From NCBI RefSeq assembly GCF_003334855.1, contig NZ_QOWE01000033.1, positions 40,910 to 104,909 on the forward strand: 64,000 nt of DNA. Reading direction: 5' to 3'. Below the pieces are notes generated by a model that did no database searches, was not told the origin of the DNA, and saw nothing but the letters and a program-made list of their open reading frames with translations. Source of the stretch: Larkinella punicea. GTDB taxonomy: Bacteria > Bacteroidota > Bacteroidia > Cytophagales > Spirosomataceae. Made by a program: the position numbers and the translations under genes. Shown piece by piece: positions 54,576-63,328 of this stretch (positions are counted from its first letter, which is position 1; every line of letters starts with the position of its first letter).

Positions 54576-54830
54576 TTATTCATATGACTTTGCGGCAATA
54601 AGTATGTTGGCAAAAAACTTCCAATTAACATCTTTAGGGACTGAAATGTTCTTATTATAATAATAGCCATCCATATCCTCAGTCCAACTTTGAAGGGCTT
54701 CTAGGTAGTTGAAAAGAGTCCTGTTTTCCCATGTATCAGGATTGTTTTTTAAATCATTGATTAAAGCGGTAACAAAGGATATAAAATCCTCTTTGGTATT
54801 TATTGATTCAACCAATTCTTCTACATTCAT
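54576..54830 (-). CDS. Putative immunity protein, DUF7660-like (module 2)
   Basis: 84 acidic residues: NVEELVESINTKEDFISFVT start, DLKNNPDTWENRTLFNYLEA, then LQSWTEDMDGYY and a closing WKFFANILIAAKSYE. These match my recollection of the DUF7660 pattern (WeN..LeaL..W..D...W..fA..L.AAk.YE), a family common beside polymorphic toxins. Start ATG 54830 is 23 bp after the stop of the module-2 tail. Confidence 0.78.
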   Translation of the reverse strand: MNVEELVESINTKEDFISFVTALINDLKNNPDTWENRTLFNYLEALQSWTEDMDGYYYNKNISVPKDVNWKFFANILIAAKSYE

Positions 54831-54853
54831 GCCTTAAATTATTTAATTTAGAG

Positions 54854-55759
54854 TTATTTAATTATTATATTGTTTCCATCACCCAACTTAAGTTTCACCG
54901 AAGTGCCACCATTTTTTGTTGTCATTTTCCACATTTGGCTCTGAACTTGTGCTGGAGAAGCCCACTGAACTGGTGCTTTCTCCAAGCCCGAAAGCCTAAA
55001 TGCTCCTAAACGTCGATGGTCAAGTGTCCAGATCTTTCCATTAGCGTCTTTCCACACATTCATTTTTAATACGTTGGGGTTTAAGGCTCCTGCTTTTAGT
55101 GCTTCAGCATTACCTAAAACAGTAAATTCCCCTGTAACGTTTTTTATACTACTTTGCATAAAATGGATTTCTTTTGGACTTAGAACAAGAATATCATCCG
55201 CTCCTGTCTTAAGAAAAGATTTTAACCATTTAAAGCTTTTACCTAACAAATTGATTCCCTTGCCTATTGGCAAGAAGGCAGCCTCTAGGTCAAACGAAGG
55301 TTCAATCTTATCAACGGCTCCAAACGCCTGGAACCGCTCCCCAATCGATGCTTTTTGCCAGGCAGCCTGCTCATTAACCGTTAGGTCTGAAAACTTCGGC
55401 TTACTTTCACTACCCTTTCCTTTCCCGGGCCCGTCCCCCTTATTGGCGCCATCCCCATCCTGATAAGTCCCACTGAACTCCATCGACCCCGTCGAATACT
55501 TACTGTCCTGTTTGCTATACCCATCGGAATACTCAAACTGCCCATCCGGATCCGTTACCCCGATGGGATTATTGAAGCCATATCGGTACGGTGTTAAGCT
55601 TGGTTCCACATCAGCCAGCGGATCAACCACACTCCATCGCCCAATCGTGGGATCATACATCCGGGCCCCGTAATCCAGCCAGGGCGTTTGCAACTGCTGC
55701 TCCTTGCCGTTGTAGAGGTACTTATTGGTGTTGACATCGCTTTGCCGGATGACCGCCAA
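54854..55759 (-). CDS. Orphan RHS C-terminal protein, module 2 (possibly self-expressed)
   Basis: 301 residues from TTG 55759. Residues 1-60 are RHS core ([40 protein letters not shown]), then linker ([16 protein letters not shown]...), a Lys/Gly-rich hinge and a hydrophobic pre-toxin region ([20 protein letters not shown]). The tail (about 200-301) contains [19 protein letters not shown] and [18 protein letters not shown], a D-x-R-R-L pattern as in ParB/sulfiredoxin-like nuclease tips (tentative). Frame is intact to the end. A plausible promoter lies 42 bp upstream (55801-55831). Unlike the other orphans it could be expressed alone. Confidence 0.72.
   Translation of the reverse strand: MAVIRQSDVNTNKYLYNGKEQQLQTPWLDYGARMYDPTIGRWSVVDPLADVEPSLTPYRYGFNNPIGVTDPDGQFEYSDGYSKQDSKYSTGSMEFSGTYQDGDGANKGDGPGKGKGSESKPKFSDLTVNEQAAWQKASIGERFQAFGAVDKIEPSFDLEAAFLPIGKGINLLGKSFKWLKSFLKTGADDILVLSPKEIHFMQSSIKNVTGEFTVLGNAEALKAGALNPNVLKMNVWKDANGKIWTLDHRRLGAFRLSGLEKAPVQWASPAQVQSQMWKMTTKNGGTSVKLKLGDGNNIIIK
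55614..55758 (-). repeat. RHS core repeat copy (module 2), homologous to 57754-57898
   Basis: Shares GGATCATACATCCGGGCC and the exact run GCCAGGGCGTTTGCAACTGC with the other copies. Upstream, 55759-55792 keeps SDNGAV codons of the RHS core but has lost about 30 bp coding for QQTEYYGFGL, an internal deletion that created the TTG start. Confidence 0.88.
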
Positions 55760-55800
55760 CTGGTGGACACCGCCCCGTTATCGCTTCTTATAAACGACGG

Positions 55801-55831
55801 CAGAAATAATACATTATCTCAGTATGTCAAA
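55801..55831 (-). promoter_or_regulatory. Candidate promoter of orphan module 2
   Basis: On the minus strand TTTG (55831-55828), 19 nt, TATTTCTG (55808-55801): a TTTG/TAnnTTTG-type promoter with one mismatch in the -7 box. Start of transcription would be near 55794, about 35 nt before the TTG of module 2. The AT-rich spacer 55760-55951 has no other recognised feature. Confidence 0.45.
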
Positions 55832-55951
55832 GAACGGTTTGGTAATGTGAATATATATATTTTATAATACTATTTGTCCTGCTTTTCTTTAATTTATAAA
55901 TTTTTAACGAAAAAAGATAAGAATGAATGAATTTTGTTGTTTTTTTAAAAT

Positions 55952-56401
55952 TTATTCATTCAATTTATCTAAAAATAATTTGTATAGTGGGTGGATCATT
56001 ATGTCGTGCTCTATCAGTTTTACTGTGGAACTAAGGACCTTTAAAGTATCATTTAACAATACACAGCCATACGTCTGGGCGAAATCACAAAGTGCATATA
56101 CGAATTCTTTATAATCATTTCTTACATCTATTCTTATAGAAATTTCAATAATTCTATTGTTGTCAATTAAAAGTTCAATGCAGTTTGAGCTTTCATCTCC
56201 AAATAGGATAATGTCACTTGACCAAGATTGCTTTAATGGTAGAAAAGACTTAAAATTATTGAAATTATCAATGCTTAATTGGCGATACTTCCACCAATTA
56301 ATTTCATTTAATGCATTGTTATTGATAAATAAATTATCTCCAAAGTAAGAATTGGTCTCTTCTTCTGGGACAACAAATAGTTGATATTGCCAAATAGCCA
56401 T
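55952..56401 (-). CDS. Putative immunity protein (module 1)
   Basis: 149 residues, acidic, soluble. Starts MAIWQYQLFVVPEEE; contains WWKYRQLS and LLIDNNRIIEISIRIDVRN. Reminiscent of immunity families of the 'W-x-Y..P' type beside nuclease tails, but no name assigned. The ATG overlaps the stop of the ParB-like tail by one base (TAATG), strong evidence of a toxin-immunity pair. AT-rich. Confidence 0.74.
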   Translation of the reverse strand: MAIWQYQLFVVPEEETNSYFGDNLFINNNALNEINWWKYRQLSIDNFNNFKSFLPLKQSWSSDIILFGDESSNCIELLIDNNRIIEISIRIDVRNDYKEFVYALCDFAQTYGCVLLNDTLKVLSSTVKLIEHDIMIHPLYKLFLDKLNE

Positions 56402-56619
56402 TAGTAAGGTGAATAGATTAGATCTTCAACTGTTTTGTATCCTGCATAAGGCAATTTTACTTGTTGAACCGGAACATTTTGAATTCCTAATTCCTTTGCT
56501 GCCCTTAAACGATGATGGCCATCTACTACAAATATTTCAACAAATTTTATCGACTCCTGCACACCGTTAAGTTTTATGTTCTCTTTAAGCTTTGCAAAAG
56601 CATTGAGGCTTTGCTTCAC
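56401..56619 (-). pseudogene. Orphan ParB-like toxin tail, module 1
   Basis: 72-residue frame from GTG 56619, which lies inside a terminator hairpin, so independent expression is unlikely. ParB/sulfiredoxin-type nuclease domain: ENIKLNGVQESIKFVEIFVV then DGHHRLRAAKELGIQNVPV, with the DGHHR motif of ParB-like nucleases. No RHS core or linker is left upstream; the module has lost everything but its last ~70 residues and the immunity gene. Confidence 0.78.
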
Positions 56620-56671
56620 GGGAAAAAAGGAGATTTGGAGTTGGGGAACTCCAAATCTCCTTTTTTCCCGT
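56618..56671 (-). terminator. Perfect 25-bp hairpin between active RHS pair and orphan array
   Basis: Arms 56618-56642 and 56647-56671 are exact reverse complements (ACGGGAAAAAAGGAGATTTG.. / ..CTTTTTTCCCGT) with a GGGG loop on the plus strand. It lies 32 bp after the immunity gene stop (56703) in the direction of transcription. It should end the RHS-immunity transcript, keeping the orphan modules silent. Confidence 0.9.
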
Positions 56672-56702
56672 TTTCCATCCCATTTTTAGCAGGGTATAGT
56701 AG

Positions 56703-57038
56703 TTATTCTGCTAACTCATTAATAATTTCTTTTAGTCGTTGCTTCGTTATTTCTCCATTGATTTCCGGACTGGCTAACTCGAAAATTATTTCCTGCATTT
56801 CTTCTACTTCAAAATCCAAGTCATCTCTACATTCTATTGCATTAGCCCAATTTTCCAACTCGTCAAAAGTGATTTTTTCATCAACGCATTTCTTTATAAC
56901 ATTAGAAAAATCAGCTTTGCTAATAATCAAAGTAGGCTCTTCAACATCCCAAGAATATTGAGATAATTCACCTTGTAACTCTGTCAAGTTTCCGTTAAAA
57001 CAAATCAAGTCTGTTAAAATATCTTTCCTTTTTCTCAT
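56703..57038 (-). CDS. Putative immunity protein of the intact RHS toxin
   Basis: 111 residues, very acidic (...CVDEKITFDELENWANAIEC..., LDFEVEEMQEIIFELASPEI). Small, helical, cytoplasmic. Starts 6 bp after the RHS stop (57045). Position and size fit a cognate immunity protein neutralising the tail of 57045-60143. No named family recognised, though proteins with this FDELENWAN...DL pattern are common beside polymorphic toxins. Confidence 0.78.
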   Translation of the reverse strand: MRKRKDILTDLICFNGNLTELQGELSQYSWDVEEPTLIISKADFSNVIKKCVDEKITFDELENWANAIECRDDLDFEVEEMQEIIFELASPEINGEITKQRLKEIINELAE

Positions 57039-57044
57039 ATCACA

Positions 57045-60000
57045 TTATTTAGGTTTAATATGAATGATACTTCCATCAGGGGCAAATGTTGTTTTCAACA
57101 TTTTGAAAGTTTCGCCTTGTGGATTTACCCATTTCTGATATAAGGCACTCGAACCTGGTACTTTACCTGGTGATGTCGCTTGAAATAAATAATTACCGTC
57201 ATCCAATAATTGGAATGATGAACTGGCTTTAGAATTTGCTGGTATTTTACTTACAAACCGACCATAATTACTCTTTACTGCACCTTCTAAAACAGTTGTT
57301 CCCCCCTTAGCGATTTTGCTAAACTCAAACAAAGATTTTAACCACTTTCCGACTTTTATTAAACTGAAGCCACTTTCCACAGCACTACCAATGTCAACAC
57401 CCGTCTGAGCAGCTTGTTCTTCGGGAGTAAACCACGAGCCAAATTTTTTAGGTACTGTAGCTTTAATAACAGCATTTTGTTCAGGCCCAGAACGTAAGGT
57501 GCCGTTGGGATAAGCCCCACTAATGGGTGCTTCCTGCTTTTTATCTCCGTCTCCAGATTGGTTTGAACCACCACCACCTTCAAACCGCGTTATTGTCTGG
57601 GTTCTTCCAGCCGCATCATAGGATTCAACCGAACCATCCTTGCGGGTATACTGCCCTTGAATGCCGTCCAGATAATCCTGCCCATCGGGATCGATATTCC
57701 GAGCCGGATTATTGGCTACATAGGCATAAGGAGATAACAGCAAGGAGTTCTCCGCCAGCGGATCGACCACACTCCACCGCCCAATTGTCGGATCGTACAT
57801 CCGGGCACCGTAATCCAGCCAGGGCGTTTGCAACTGCTGCTCCTTGCCGTTGTAGAGGTACTTGTTGGTGTTGACATCGCCTTGCCGGATTACCGCCAGA
57901 CCAAAACCGTAGTACTCCGTTTGCTGGACGACCGCCCCGTTGTCACTCACGACCTGCCGCACGTTGCCTAAGTGGTCGCGGTAGTAATACTGCACTGCAT
58001 AGACGCCTGAATTGCTGCGGACCAGTTGCCCTTCTTCCAGCCCAATCCGCAGCAGCGTTCCGTTGGCATTGTACTCAAAATCGCCCTCGTAGGTGGTGGC
58101 CACCCCGCCCGGCCCCGTCATGCGCCGTTTCCGGCCCAGGGCGTCGTAATCGTATTGCACATAATTGGCGCCGACATTCACCTGCCGGGGCAGGTTCAGC
58201 GCGTTGTAGCTAATGGCATTGATGGCCCGGTTGGCATCGCTGGTCAGGTTGCCATTGGCATCGTACTGCAGCTCGTTGTCGTAATCGGTCGCGTTGGCAA
58301 ACCCCTTTTCGGCCAGCGCGTTGTTGCCCCCGTCGCCAATGCGGTGGACCTGATTGCCGGTGTAAAAGTAATTCAATTGATCGATCAACTGACCGTTCCA
58401 GGTTCGGTTTAGCGTTTTTATATTGCCGTTGCGGTCGTAGGCGATGTTGTTTTCGTCGAAACCGCCCAGACTCCCGCTGCCGCTGGTGGCCGTCAGTCGG
58501 TTGGCCAGATCGTAAGTGAAGCTCCGCGAGCCGCTGTACTGGCCGTTGGTACTGACACTCATCGACTGGACGTTCCCGTTGGGATGGTACTGCAACGTGT
58601 GGCTAAAACCGGGTCCTTTGGTACTTTGCTGCTCGCAGAGCCAGCCCCGGGCGGTGTACTTGTAGATCTGACCCAGGTTGCCCGTGTTCCATTCCTCACT
58701 GGCCAGCAGCCCCACCTGGTTGTAGGTTTGGCGACTGTGTTCGTAGCTCTTCACCAGGACGCCGTTTTCGTAAACCGTATGCTGCACCTGGGTCAACCGG
58801 TCGGCCTGATCATAGCTAAAGGCCTTGTCGATGCGGTAGGTGATGCTGCCCGTATACTGTGTCGTTCGCTCCAGCACCCGCTTGCCCGCAAAATCGTACT
58901 GGTACGAAATGCGTTCATAGGCCGAACCCGACAGGCCGAATAATTGCCGGTTTTGTTGAATGAGCCGGTTGCGGTTATCGTAGTAAAAAACGGTTTGGTA
59001 CCAGTTGTCGTAGCCGCCACTGGCATTCAGGAGCCGCACCGATTGGCCCGTCATCAGCCCCTTGCGCGAATCGGATTGGGGATTACTGACAAAGTGATCG
59101 GCCGCAGTCAGCCCCAATTCATTGACAAATCCCCCGTTGGCAAAGAGGCTAAAACCGTAATTGTCGTAATAGGTGTACTGAATCGGGATGTTGTTGTTAA
59201 CCAACACCTGGGTAGGGCGATTCAACTCATCGTACTGGTGGGTAAAAATTATGCCCCGGGCATCGGTCACACTGCTGAGCCGGTCGCGGCTGTCATACAG
59301 CATGGTTTGTTCACCGGCTCCGGGCACTTTTTTACGGATCACTAGCCCCCGGTTGTTGTACTGGTACATGAAAGCAAACCGATCGAGGTTACCTTCCAAC
59401 TGAAATTGTGGCTGCAACACAAACCGGAGTTGGCCGGGTTCATCGTAGACGTAGTAGGTATCCAGATTTTCCGTTGCCAGCACCATCCGCCGGAGCACCA
59501 CGCGCTTTTCGGAGTCGTGAAACGTCTGTGTCGTCGTGTTGTTTTCGTCTTTGACCTCCGTCAGCGTCAGGGTGTTGGCTGCGTAATAGCCGTTCACGCC
59601 CAGGTCCCGTAAATTGGCCCCCCATACCTGATAGCGAATCACGGAATTGGCGGTGTTGGTCTGGTAAGTAGTCCGGACGCCGGTTGTTACGCCGATAGCC
59701 CGCTGCTCGGTGGGACGGTTGAGGGGCGAAGATTCATAGACTGACTGGTTATAATAATTGGCCGTGGGTGAACAGACTTCCGCCGAGTTGTAATAGGTTC
59801 CGATCGGGTTGCTAACCCAGCCGCCGTTGTTGCCGGGAGCGGCTACCGGGGCATAGGTTTGCGAGGGGCGTCCGTAGGCATCGTGTACGGTGCGGGTCAT
59901 CAGGTCCTGGCCAATGTTGCCGGCAAAAGCCGCAATTTGTTGGGTTGGTTGCCCCAGACCATCGAAATACGTCACCTGTGTTGCTACCTGATTGGGCGTG

Positions 60001-60143
60001 CCATTGTATGAAATACCGGTCGCTTCGGCAGCCGCCCGAACTTTATACGTTCGGGTCAGGACATAGTTCTGATCGTTGGACTGCGCTGTTGTCCAATGTG
60101 ATAAGGCAATTAACCAGCCAATGAGGTAAAGTTGACGCATCAT
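57045..60143 (-). CDS. Full-length RHS-repeat polymorphic toxin with DUF6443 N-terminus
   Basis: 1032 residues. Signal peptide (MMRQLYLIGWLIALSHWTTA), so Sec-exported. DUF6443 region follows (about 22-160: YVLTRTYKVRAAAE, TYFDGLGQPTQQIAAFAG), then YD/RHS repeats (about 215-710). RHS core is about 719-815 ([54 protein letters not shown]). Linker/pre-toxin about 816-930 (PEEQAAQTGVDIGSAVESGF). Toxin tail about 935-1032 begins EGAVKSNYGRFVSKIPANSK and ends KTTFAPDGSIIHIKPK, a tail type seen on other Bacteroidota RHS proteins; activity unknown. The RHS shell normally encapsulates and releases the tail. No VgrG, PAAR or T6SS gene is nearby. GC-rich body, AT-rich tail. Confidence 0.92.
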   Translation of the reverse strand: MMRQLYLIGWLIALSHWTTAQSNDQNYVLTRTYKVRAAAEATGISYNGTPNQVATQVTYFDGLGQPTQQIAAFAGNIGQDLMTRTVHDAYGRPSQTYAPVAAPGNNGGWVSNPIGTYYNSAEVCSPTANYYNQSVYESSPLNRPTEQRAIGVTTGVRTTYQTNTANSVIRYQVWGANLRDLGVNGYYAANTLTLTEVKDENNTTTQTFHDSEKRVVLRRMVLATENLDTYYVYDEPGQLRFVLQPQFQLEGNLDRFAFMYQYNNRGLVIRKKVPGAGEQTMLYDSRDRLSSVTDARGIIFTHQYDELNRPTQVLVNNNIPIQYTYYDNYGFSLFANGGFVNELGLTAADHFVSNPQSDSRKGLMTGQSVRLLNASGGYDNWYQTVFYYDNRNRLIQQNRQLFGLSGSAYERISYQYDFAGKRVLERTTQYTGSITYRIDKAFSYDQADRLTQVQHTVYENGVLVKSYEHSRQTYNQVGLLASEEWNTGNLGQIYKYTARGWLCEQQSTKGPGFSHTLQYHPNGNVQSMSVSTNGQYSGSRSFTYDLANRLTATSGSGSLGGFDENNIAYDRNGNIKTLNRTWNGQLIDQLNYFYTGNQVHRIGDGGNNALAEKGFANATDYDNELQYDANGNLTSDANRAINAISYNALNLPRQVNVGANYVQYDYDALGRKRRMTGPGGVATTYEGDFEYNANGTLLRIGLEEGQLVRSNSGVYAVQYYYRDHLGNVRQVVSDNGAVVQQTEYYGFGLAVIRQGDVNTNKYLYNGKEQQLQTPWLDYGARMYDPTIGRWSVVDPLAENSLLLSPYAYVANNPARNIDPDGQDYLDGIQGQYTRKDGSVESYDAAGRTQTITRFEGGGGSNQSGDGDKKQEAPISGAYPNGTLRSGPEQNAVIKATVPKKFGSWFTPEEQAAQTGVDIGSAVESGFSLIKVGKWLKSLFEFSKIAKGGTTVLEGAVKSNYGRFVSKIPANSKASSSFQLLDDGNYLFQATSPGKVPGSSALYQKWVNPQGETFKMLKTTFAPDGSIIHIKPK
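57321..57716 (-). repeat. RHS linker, donor/acceptor partner of module 4
   Basis: Intact-gene counterpart of 52551-52928, within the pre-toxin linker, directly before the variable tail. Exchange here would replace the tail and immunity gene. Confidence 0.9.
57754..57925 (-). repeat. RHS core, donor/acceptor partner of modules 2 and 3
   Basis: Intact-gene counterpart of 54215-54386 and 55614-55758, inside the RHS core just before the variable region. All copies lie in the same orientation. Confidence 0.92.
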
Positions 60144-60174
60144 ATACGAGGCAACCGCTAGGTATCATAGGACG

Positions 60175-60205
60175 CAAATCTATTTTATATTTTTGTATAT
60201 ACAAA
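60175..60205 (-). promoter_or_regulatory. Promoter of the RHS gene
   Basis: On the minus strand TTTG (60205-60202), exactly 19 nt, TAGATTTG (60182-60175): a full match to the Bacteroidota consensus TTTG-N19/20-TAnnTTTG. The RHS ATG is 32 bp downstream of the -7 box. The rest of the divergent gap to 60420 shows no gene. Confidence 0.8.
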
Positions 60206-60420
60206 TAAAATGTAGTTTTTCAGAATAACCCGATAAACAGGCCGTGGTAGCGGTATTCGTAACCCCGCATAAAACGAGCGTACGGTCAACGTTTATGCCC
60301 ATTTTGTAACCGACTTGGCACTGCTTTTGCACTAATTACCCTACCCACACCCCGGCGGTCAATGCCCGCAATCAAGCTGCCACACCGGATTTTCGAGAAC
60401 GTAACTTCATTTTTAGTGCT

Positions 60421-61071
60421 ATGGGAATTGCCGTTAAACGGACCAAACCCAGTGAGGATAGGGTAAGAAAAAGCTTCGTGATGCTCTGGCTGCTGGTGCT
60501 GATGTCAGCCGTGGGAGCCTTATTCTGGTACAATGACTGGCTCTATCAATTACCAACTCCGCTCCCCGAAGCGTATAAACCGGTAAAGACCGGAAAGGTG
60601 ATTGCCCTGAATGGACTGCTGGACTTGCAGGCTGACAAACCGGTGTTTCTTCATTTCTATAATCCGGATTGCCCGTGTTCGCGGTTTAACAAGACCCATT
60701 TTAAAACCCTGGTTCGGCAGTATGGCCGGGCTGTCAACTTCGTCGTGGTGGTCATGAGCAGGAAAGTCTACGCCACCCAGGAAATTCAGGAAAAATTCGG
60801 TCTGGATCTCCCGGTTTTAGTCGATCCGTCGGTTGCTACCCGGTGTGGCGTCTATTCTACCCCTCAGGCCGTGATTCTGGATGCAAATCACCGGCTCTAT
60901 TACCGGGGGAATTACAACCGGAGCCGGTATTGTACGGACAAGAAAACCAACTACGCCGAACTGGCCCTGACCGCCTTGCTGCGGCATGATTTCCCAAAAG
61001 CGTTCGATCCGCGGGCCTTAACCGCCTACGGCTGTAGTCTGCCTTATTGCAAAACCGATGATGGATTATAA
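60421..61071 (+). CDS. Membrane-anchored thioredoxin-fold protein
   Basis: 216 residues. Single membrane helix about 18-37, then a periplasmic thioredoxin-like domain: [20 protein letters not shown] with Cys84 and Cys86 (C-P-C instead of CxxC), [20 protein letters not shown] (cis-Pro loop). Peroxiredoxin/redoxin-like, similar to proteins annotated DUF6436. A CxC site can act as disulfide reductase or isomerase. Its last 14 bp overlap the next gene, a hybrid kinase, so the two are coupled; it may supply redox input to that sensor (inference). Confidence 0.82.
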   Translation: MGIAVKRTKPSEDRVRKSFVMLWLLVLMSAVGALFWYNDWLYQLPTPLPEAYKPVKTGKVIALNGLLDLQADKPVFLHFYNPDCPCSRFNKTHFKTLVRQYGRAVNFVVVVMSRKVYATQEIQEKFGLDLPVLVDPSVATRCGVYSTPQAVILDANHRLYYRGNYNRSRYCTDKKTNYAELALTALLRHDFPKAFDPRALTAYGCSLPYCKTDDGL

Positions 61072-63328
61072 CCAGCACACGCCGGTCGCAACCGGGCGTT
61101 CTGCTCATGATTTTCTGTATGGCGTGCAGGAGCGATCCGACCGCCTGATGAATTATTTTTTAGGCGGTTATTTTTTGATTGGTCTGGCATTCGCGGGTTT
61201 TTACGACACCTGGCTGATCGCTTTCGGGGTTGGCGGGCTTTCGCTGGTGGCCTATTATTCCGTTAAACAAGCTCTGCCTTCGTCGGATCTTTACCAGTAT
61301 GTTTTGAGCACAGTGCTCGGGATTTTTATGGCCCAGTTTATTTACCAGATGCATGGGCTGTTTGAAATGCATTTTTTTGCCTTTATAGGTAGTGCGCTGT
61401 TGATTACATACCAGAAATGGAAATTGCAGATCCCGTTTCTGATCGTTGTGCTGGTTCATCATGCGGTTTTTGGGTACTTACAGAACAGCGGGGTCGAGGG
61501 GATTTATTTTACCCGGCTGGATTACTTCGACCTGTCCACCTTCGTCATTCATATTCTGCTGGCTGCCGTGATCTTTTTTATTTGCGGCCTGTGGTCCCAT
61601 CTGCTCCGGAAATACAGTGAACTGCAATTCAGCCAGGCAATGGAAATGGTGGAACTGCAAAAGGAAGCCCACCTTTCGCTGGAGCGAAAACGCAATGAAG
61701 AACTCCAGAAAAAAACCAACGAACAACTCCGGGCGTCGAACCTCGAACTGGAAAGAGCCCGCAACGAGGCCGAAAAAGCAAACCGGGCCAAGAGCATTTT
61801 CCTGGCCACGATGAGCCACGAAATCCGCACACCGATGAATGGCGTGATCGGCATGGTGAGCTTGCTGCAGGAAACCGTCCTGTCCGAAGAACAGCAGATG
61901 TTTACCGAGACTATTGCCAGTTGCGGGGATACGTTGCTCAACGTGATCAACGATATTCTTGATTTTTCAAAAATTGAATCGGGTAATCTGGAACTTGAAA
62001 ACGAGGATTTTAACCTGCGTCAGTGCATCGAGGATGTTCTGGATATGTTCGGAACCCGGGCCACCAAACTCGGGCTTGATCTGATTTATGAAATTGATGA
62101 AAATGTGCCGGGGCAGATCTTGGGCGACCCGCTGCGGCTGCGGCAGGTGCTGATCAACCTGATTGGAAATGCGATAAAGTTTACCAAACAGGGCGAAGTC
62201 TGCATTTTTGTGAAGCTGAAAAAAGAAGATGCGGACGGGCAACTGTATGTAGCATTTGACGTGCAGGACACGGGAATCGGTATTCCGGCTGATAAGGTAA
62301 GCCGGCTTTTCAAGGCCTTCTCCCAGGTGGATTCGTCTACGACGCGGCAGTACGGCGGCACGGGTCTGGGCCTGGTGATCGCCCGGAAACTGGTGCAATT
62401 GATGGGGGGGGATATTCTGGTTCGTAGCGAACCGGGGCGGGGCTCTACCTTTTCCTTTACGATGAAGACCCGCACCGGAACGAAAAGCCCGGTACCCTAC
62501 GCCAGTTATAACATGGCAAACCAGGAGGGCAAACGAATCCTGGTGGTGGACGACAATGCCACGAATCGAACCATCCTGAAACGCCAGTTCGAGTCCTGGA
62601 AGATGCTGCCGGTGTTAACCTCTTCCGGAGAGGAAGCGCTGGAGTTGCTGGCTACCGACTCCGCCATCGATCTGGTCATTACCGATATGCAGATGCCGGG
62701 AATGGATGGGGTGATGCTGGCCGGGCACATCCGGGCGCGTTCGGCCCACATGCCCATTATCCTGCTCAGTTCCATCGGAGAAGAAGTGAAGGATGAACAA
62801 CGGCAGCTTTTCGTTTCGATTCTAACGAAGCCCATCAGGCAGCATTTTCTCAGCAAACACATCCAGAACGCGTTTCAACAGCAACAGCCAACGAGTCTGC
62901 CGACGCTTGCCCCGAAAAAGCTATCGATTGATTTTTGTAAAAAATACCCCTTCGATGTTCTTGTAGCGGAGGATAATCAAATCAACCGGCAGGTAATTCT
63001 GCACATCCTGCAAAAACTGGGCTACCAACCCGACCTGGCCAACAACGGGCAGGAAGCCCTTGAAGCCGTCCACCAGAAAGAATATGGGCTGATCCTGATG
63101 GATATGCAGATGCCGGTTATGGATGGTCTGGAGGCCACCCGCCTGATTCGGCAAACGATTGTCAAACAGCCGGTTATTATTGCCCTGACGGCCAATGCCC
63201 TGGAAGGAAACGAGCAGGAATGCCTCGATGCCGGGATGAATGACTTTCTCGGTAAGCCGATCAAACTGGAAGAGTTGATGACGAAACTGGAGAATTGGTA
63301 CCAACGCCAGACCGGTCTACCCGCCTAA
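61058..63328 (+). CDS. Hybrid sensor histidine kinase with two receiver domains
   Basis: 756 residues. Five to six N-terminal membrane segments (about 25-185), a coiled coil (about 190-250, [20 protein letters not shown]), HisKA with His254 ([15 protein letters not shown]) and HATPase_c ([15 protein letters not shown] region, [17 protein letters not shown]). Receiver 1 has Asp near 542 ([12 protein letters not shown]), receiver 2 Asp near 681 ([13 protein letters not shown]). No HPt domain and no DNA-binding output, so a separate phosphotransfer partner is expected. Overlaps the thioredoxin-fold gene by 14 bp. It ends 12 bp inside the convergent hydrolase gene. Confidence 0.95.
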   Translation: MMDYNQHTPVATGRSAHDFLYGVQERSDRLMNYFLGGYFLIGLAFAGFYDTWLIAFGVGGLSLVAYYSVKQALPSSDLYQYVLSTVLGIFMAQFIYQMHGLFEMHFFAFIGSALLITYQKWKLQIPFLIVVLVHHAVFGYLQNSGVEGIYFTRLDYFDLSTFVIHILLAAVIFFICGLWSHLLRKYSELQFSQAMEMVELQKEAHLSLERKRNEELQKKTNEQLRASNLELERARNEAEKANRAKSIFLATMSHEIRTPMNGVIGMVSLLQETVLSEEQQMFTETIASCGDTLLNVINDILDFSKIESGNLELENEDFNLRQCIEDVLDMFGTRATKLGLDLIYEIDENVPGQILGDPLRLRQVLINLIGNAIKFTKQGEVCIFVKLKKEDADGQLYVAFDVQDTGIGIPADKVSRLFKAFSQVDSSTTRQYGGTGLGLVIARKLVQLMGGDILVRSEPGRGSTFSFTMKTRTGTKSPVPYASYNMANQEGKRILVVDDNATNRTILKRQFESWKMLPVLTSSGEEALELLATDSAIDLVITDMQMPGMDGVMLAGHIRARSAHMPIILLSSIGEEVKDEQRQLFVSILTKPIRQHFLSKHIQNAFQQQQPTSLPTLAPKKLSIDFCKKYPFDVLVAEDNQINRQVILHILQKLGYQPDLANNGQEALEAVHQKEYGLILMDMQMPVMDGLEATRLIRQTIVKQPVIIALTANALEGNEQECLDAGMNDFLGKPIKLEELMTKLENWYQRQTGLPA

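Noticed and set aside
54428..54670. 80-residue minus-strand frame in the orphan array
   Set aside because: Overlaps the DUF7660-like gene in another frame, low-complexity hydrophobic translation, no coupling to a toxin tail.
50993..57038. Orphan array as a CRISPR or integron cassette array
   Set aside because: No short regular repeats, no attC-like sites and no integrase; the repeated units are RHS-coding sequence.
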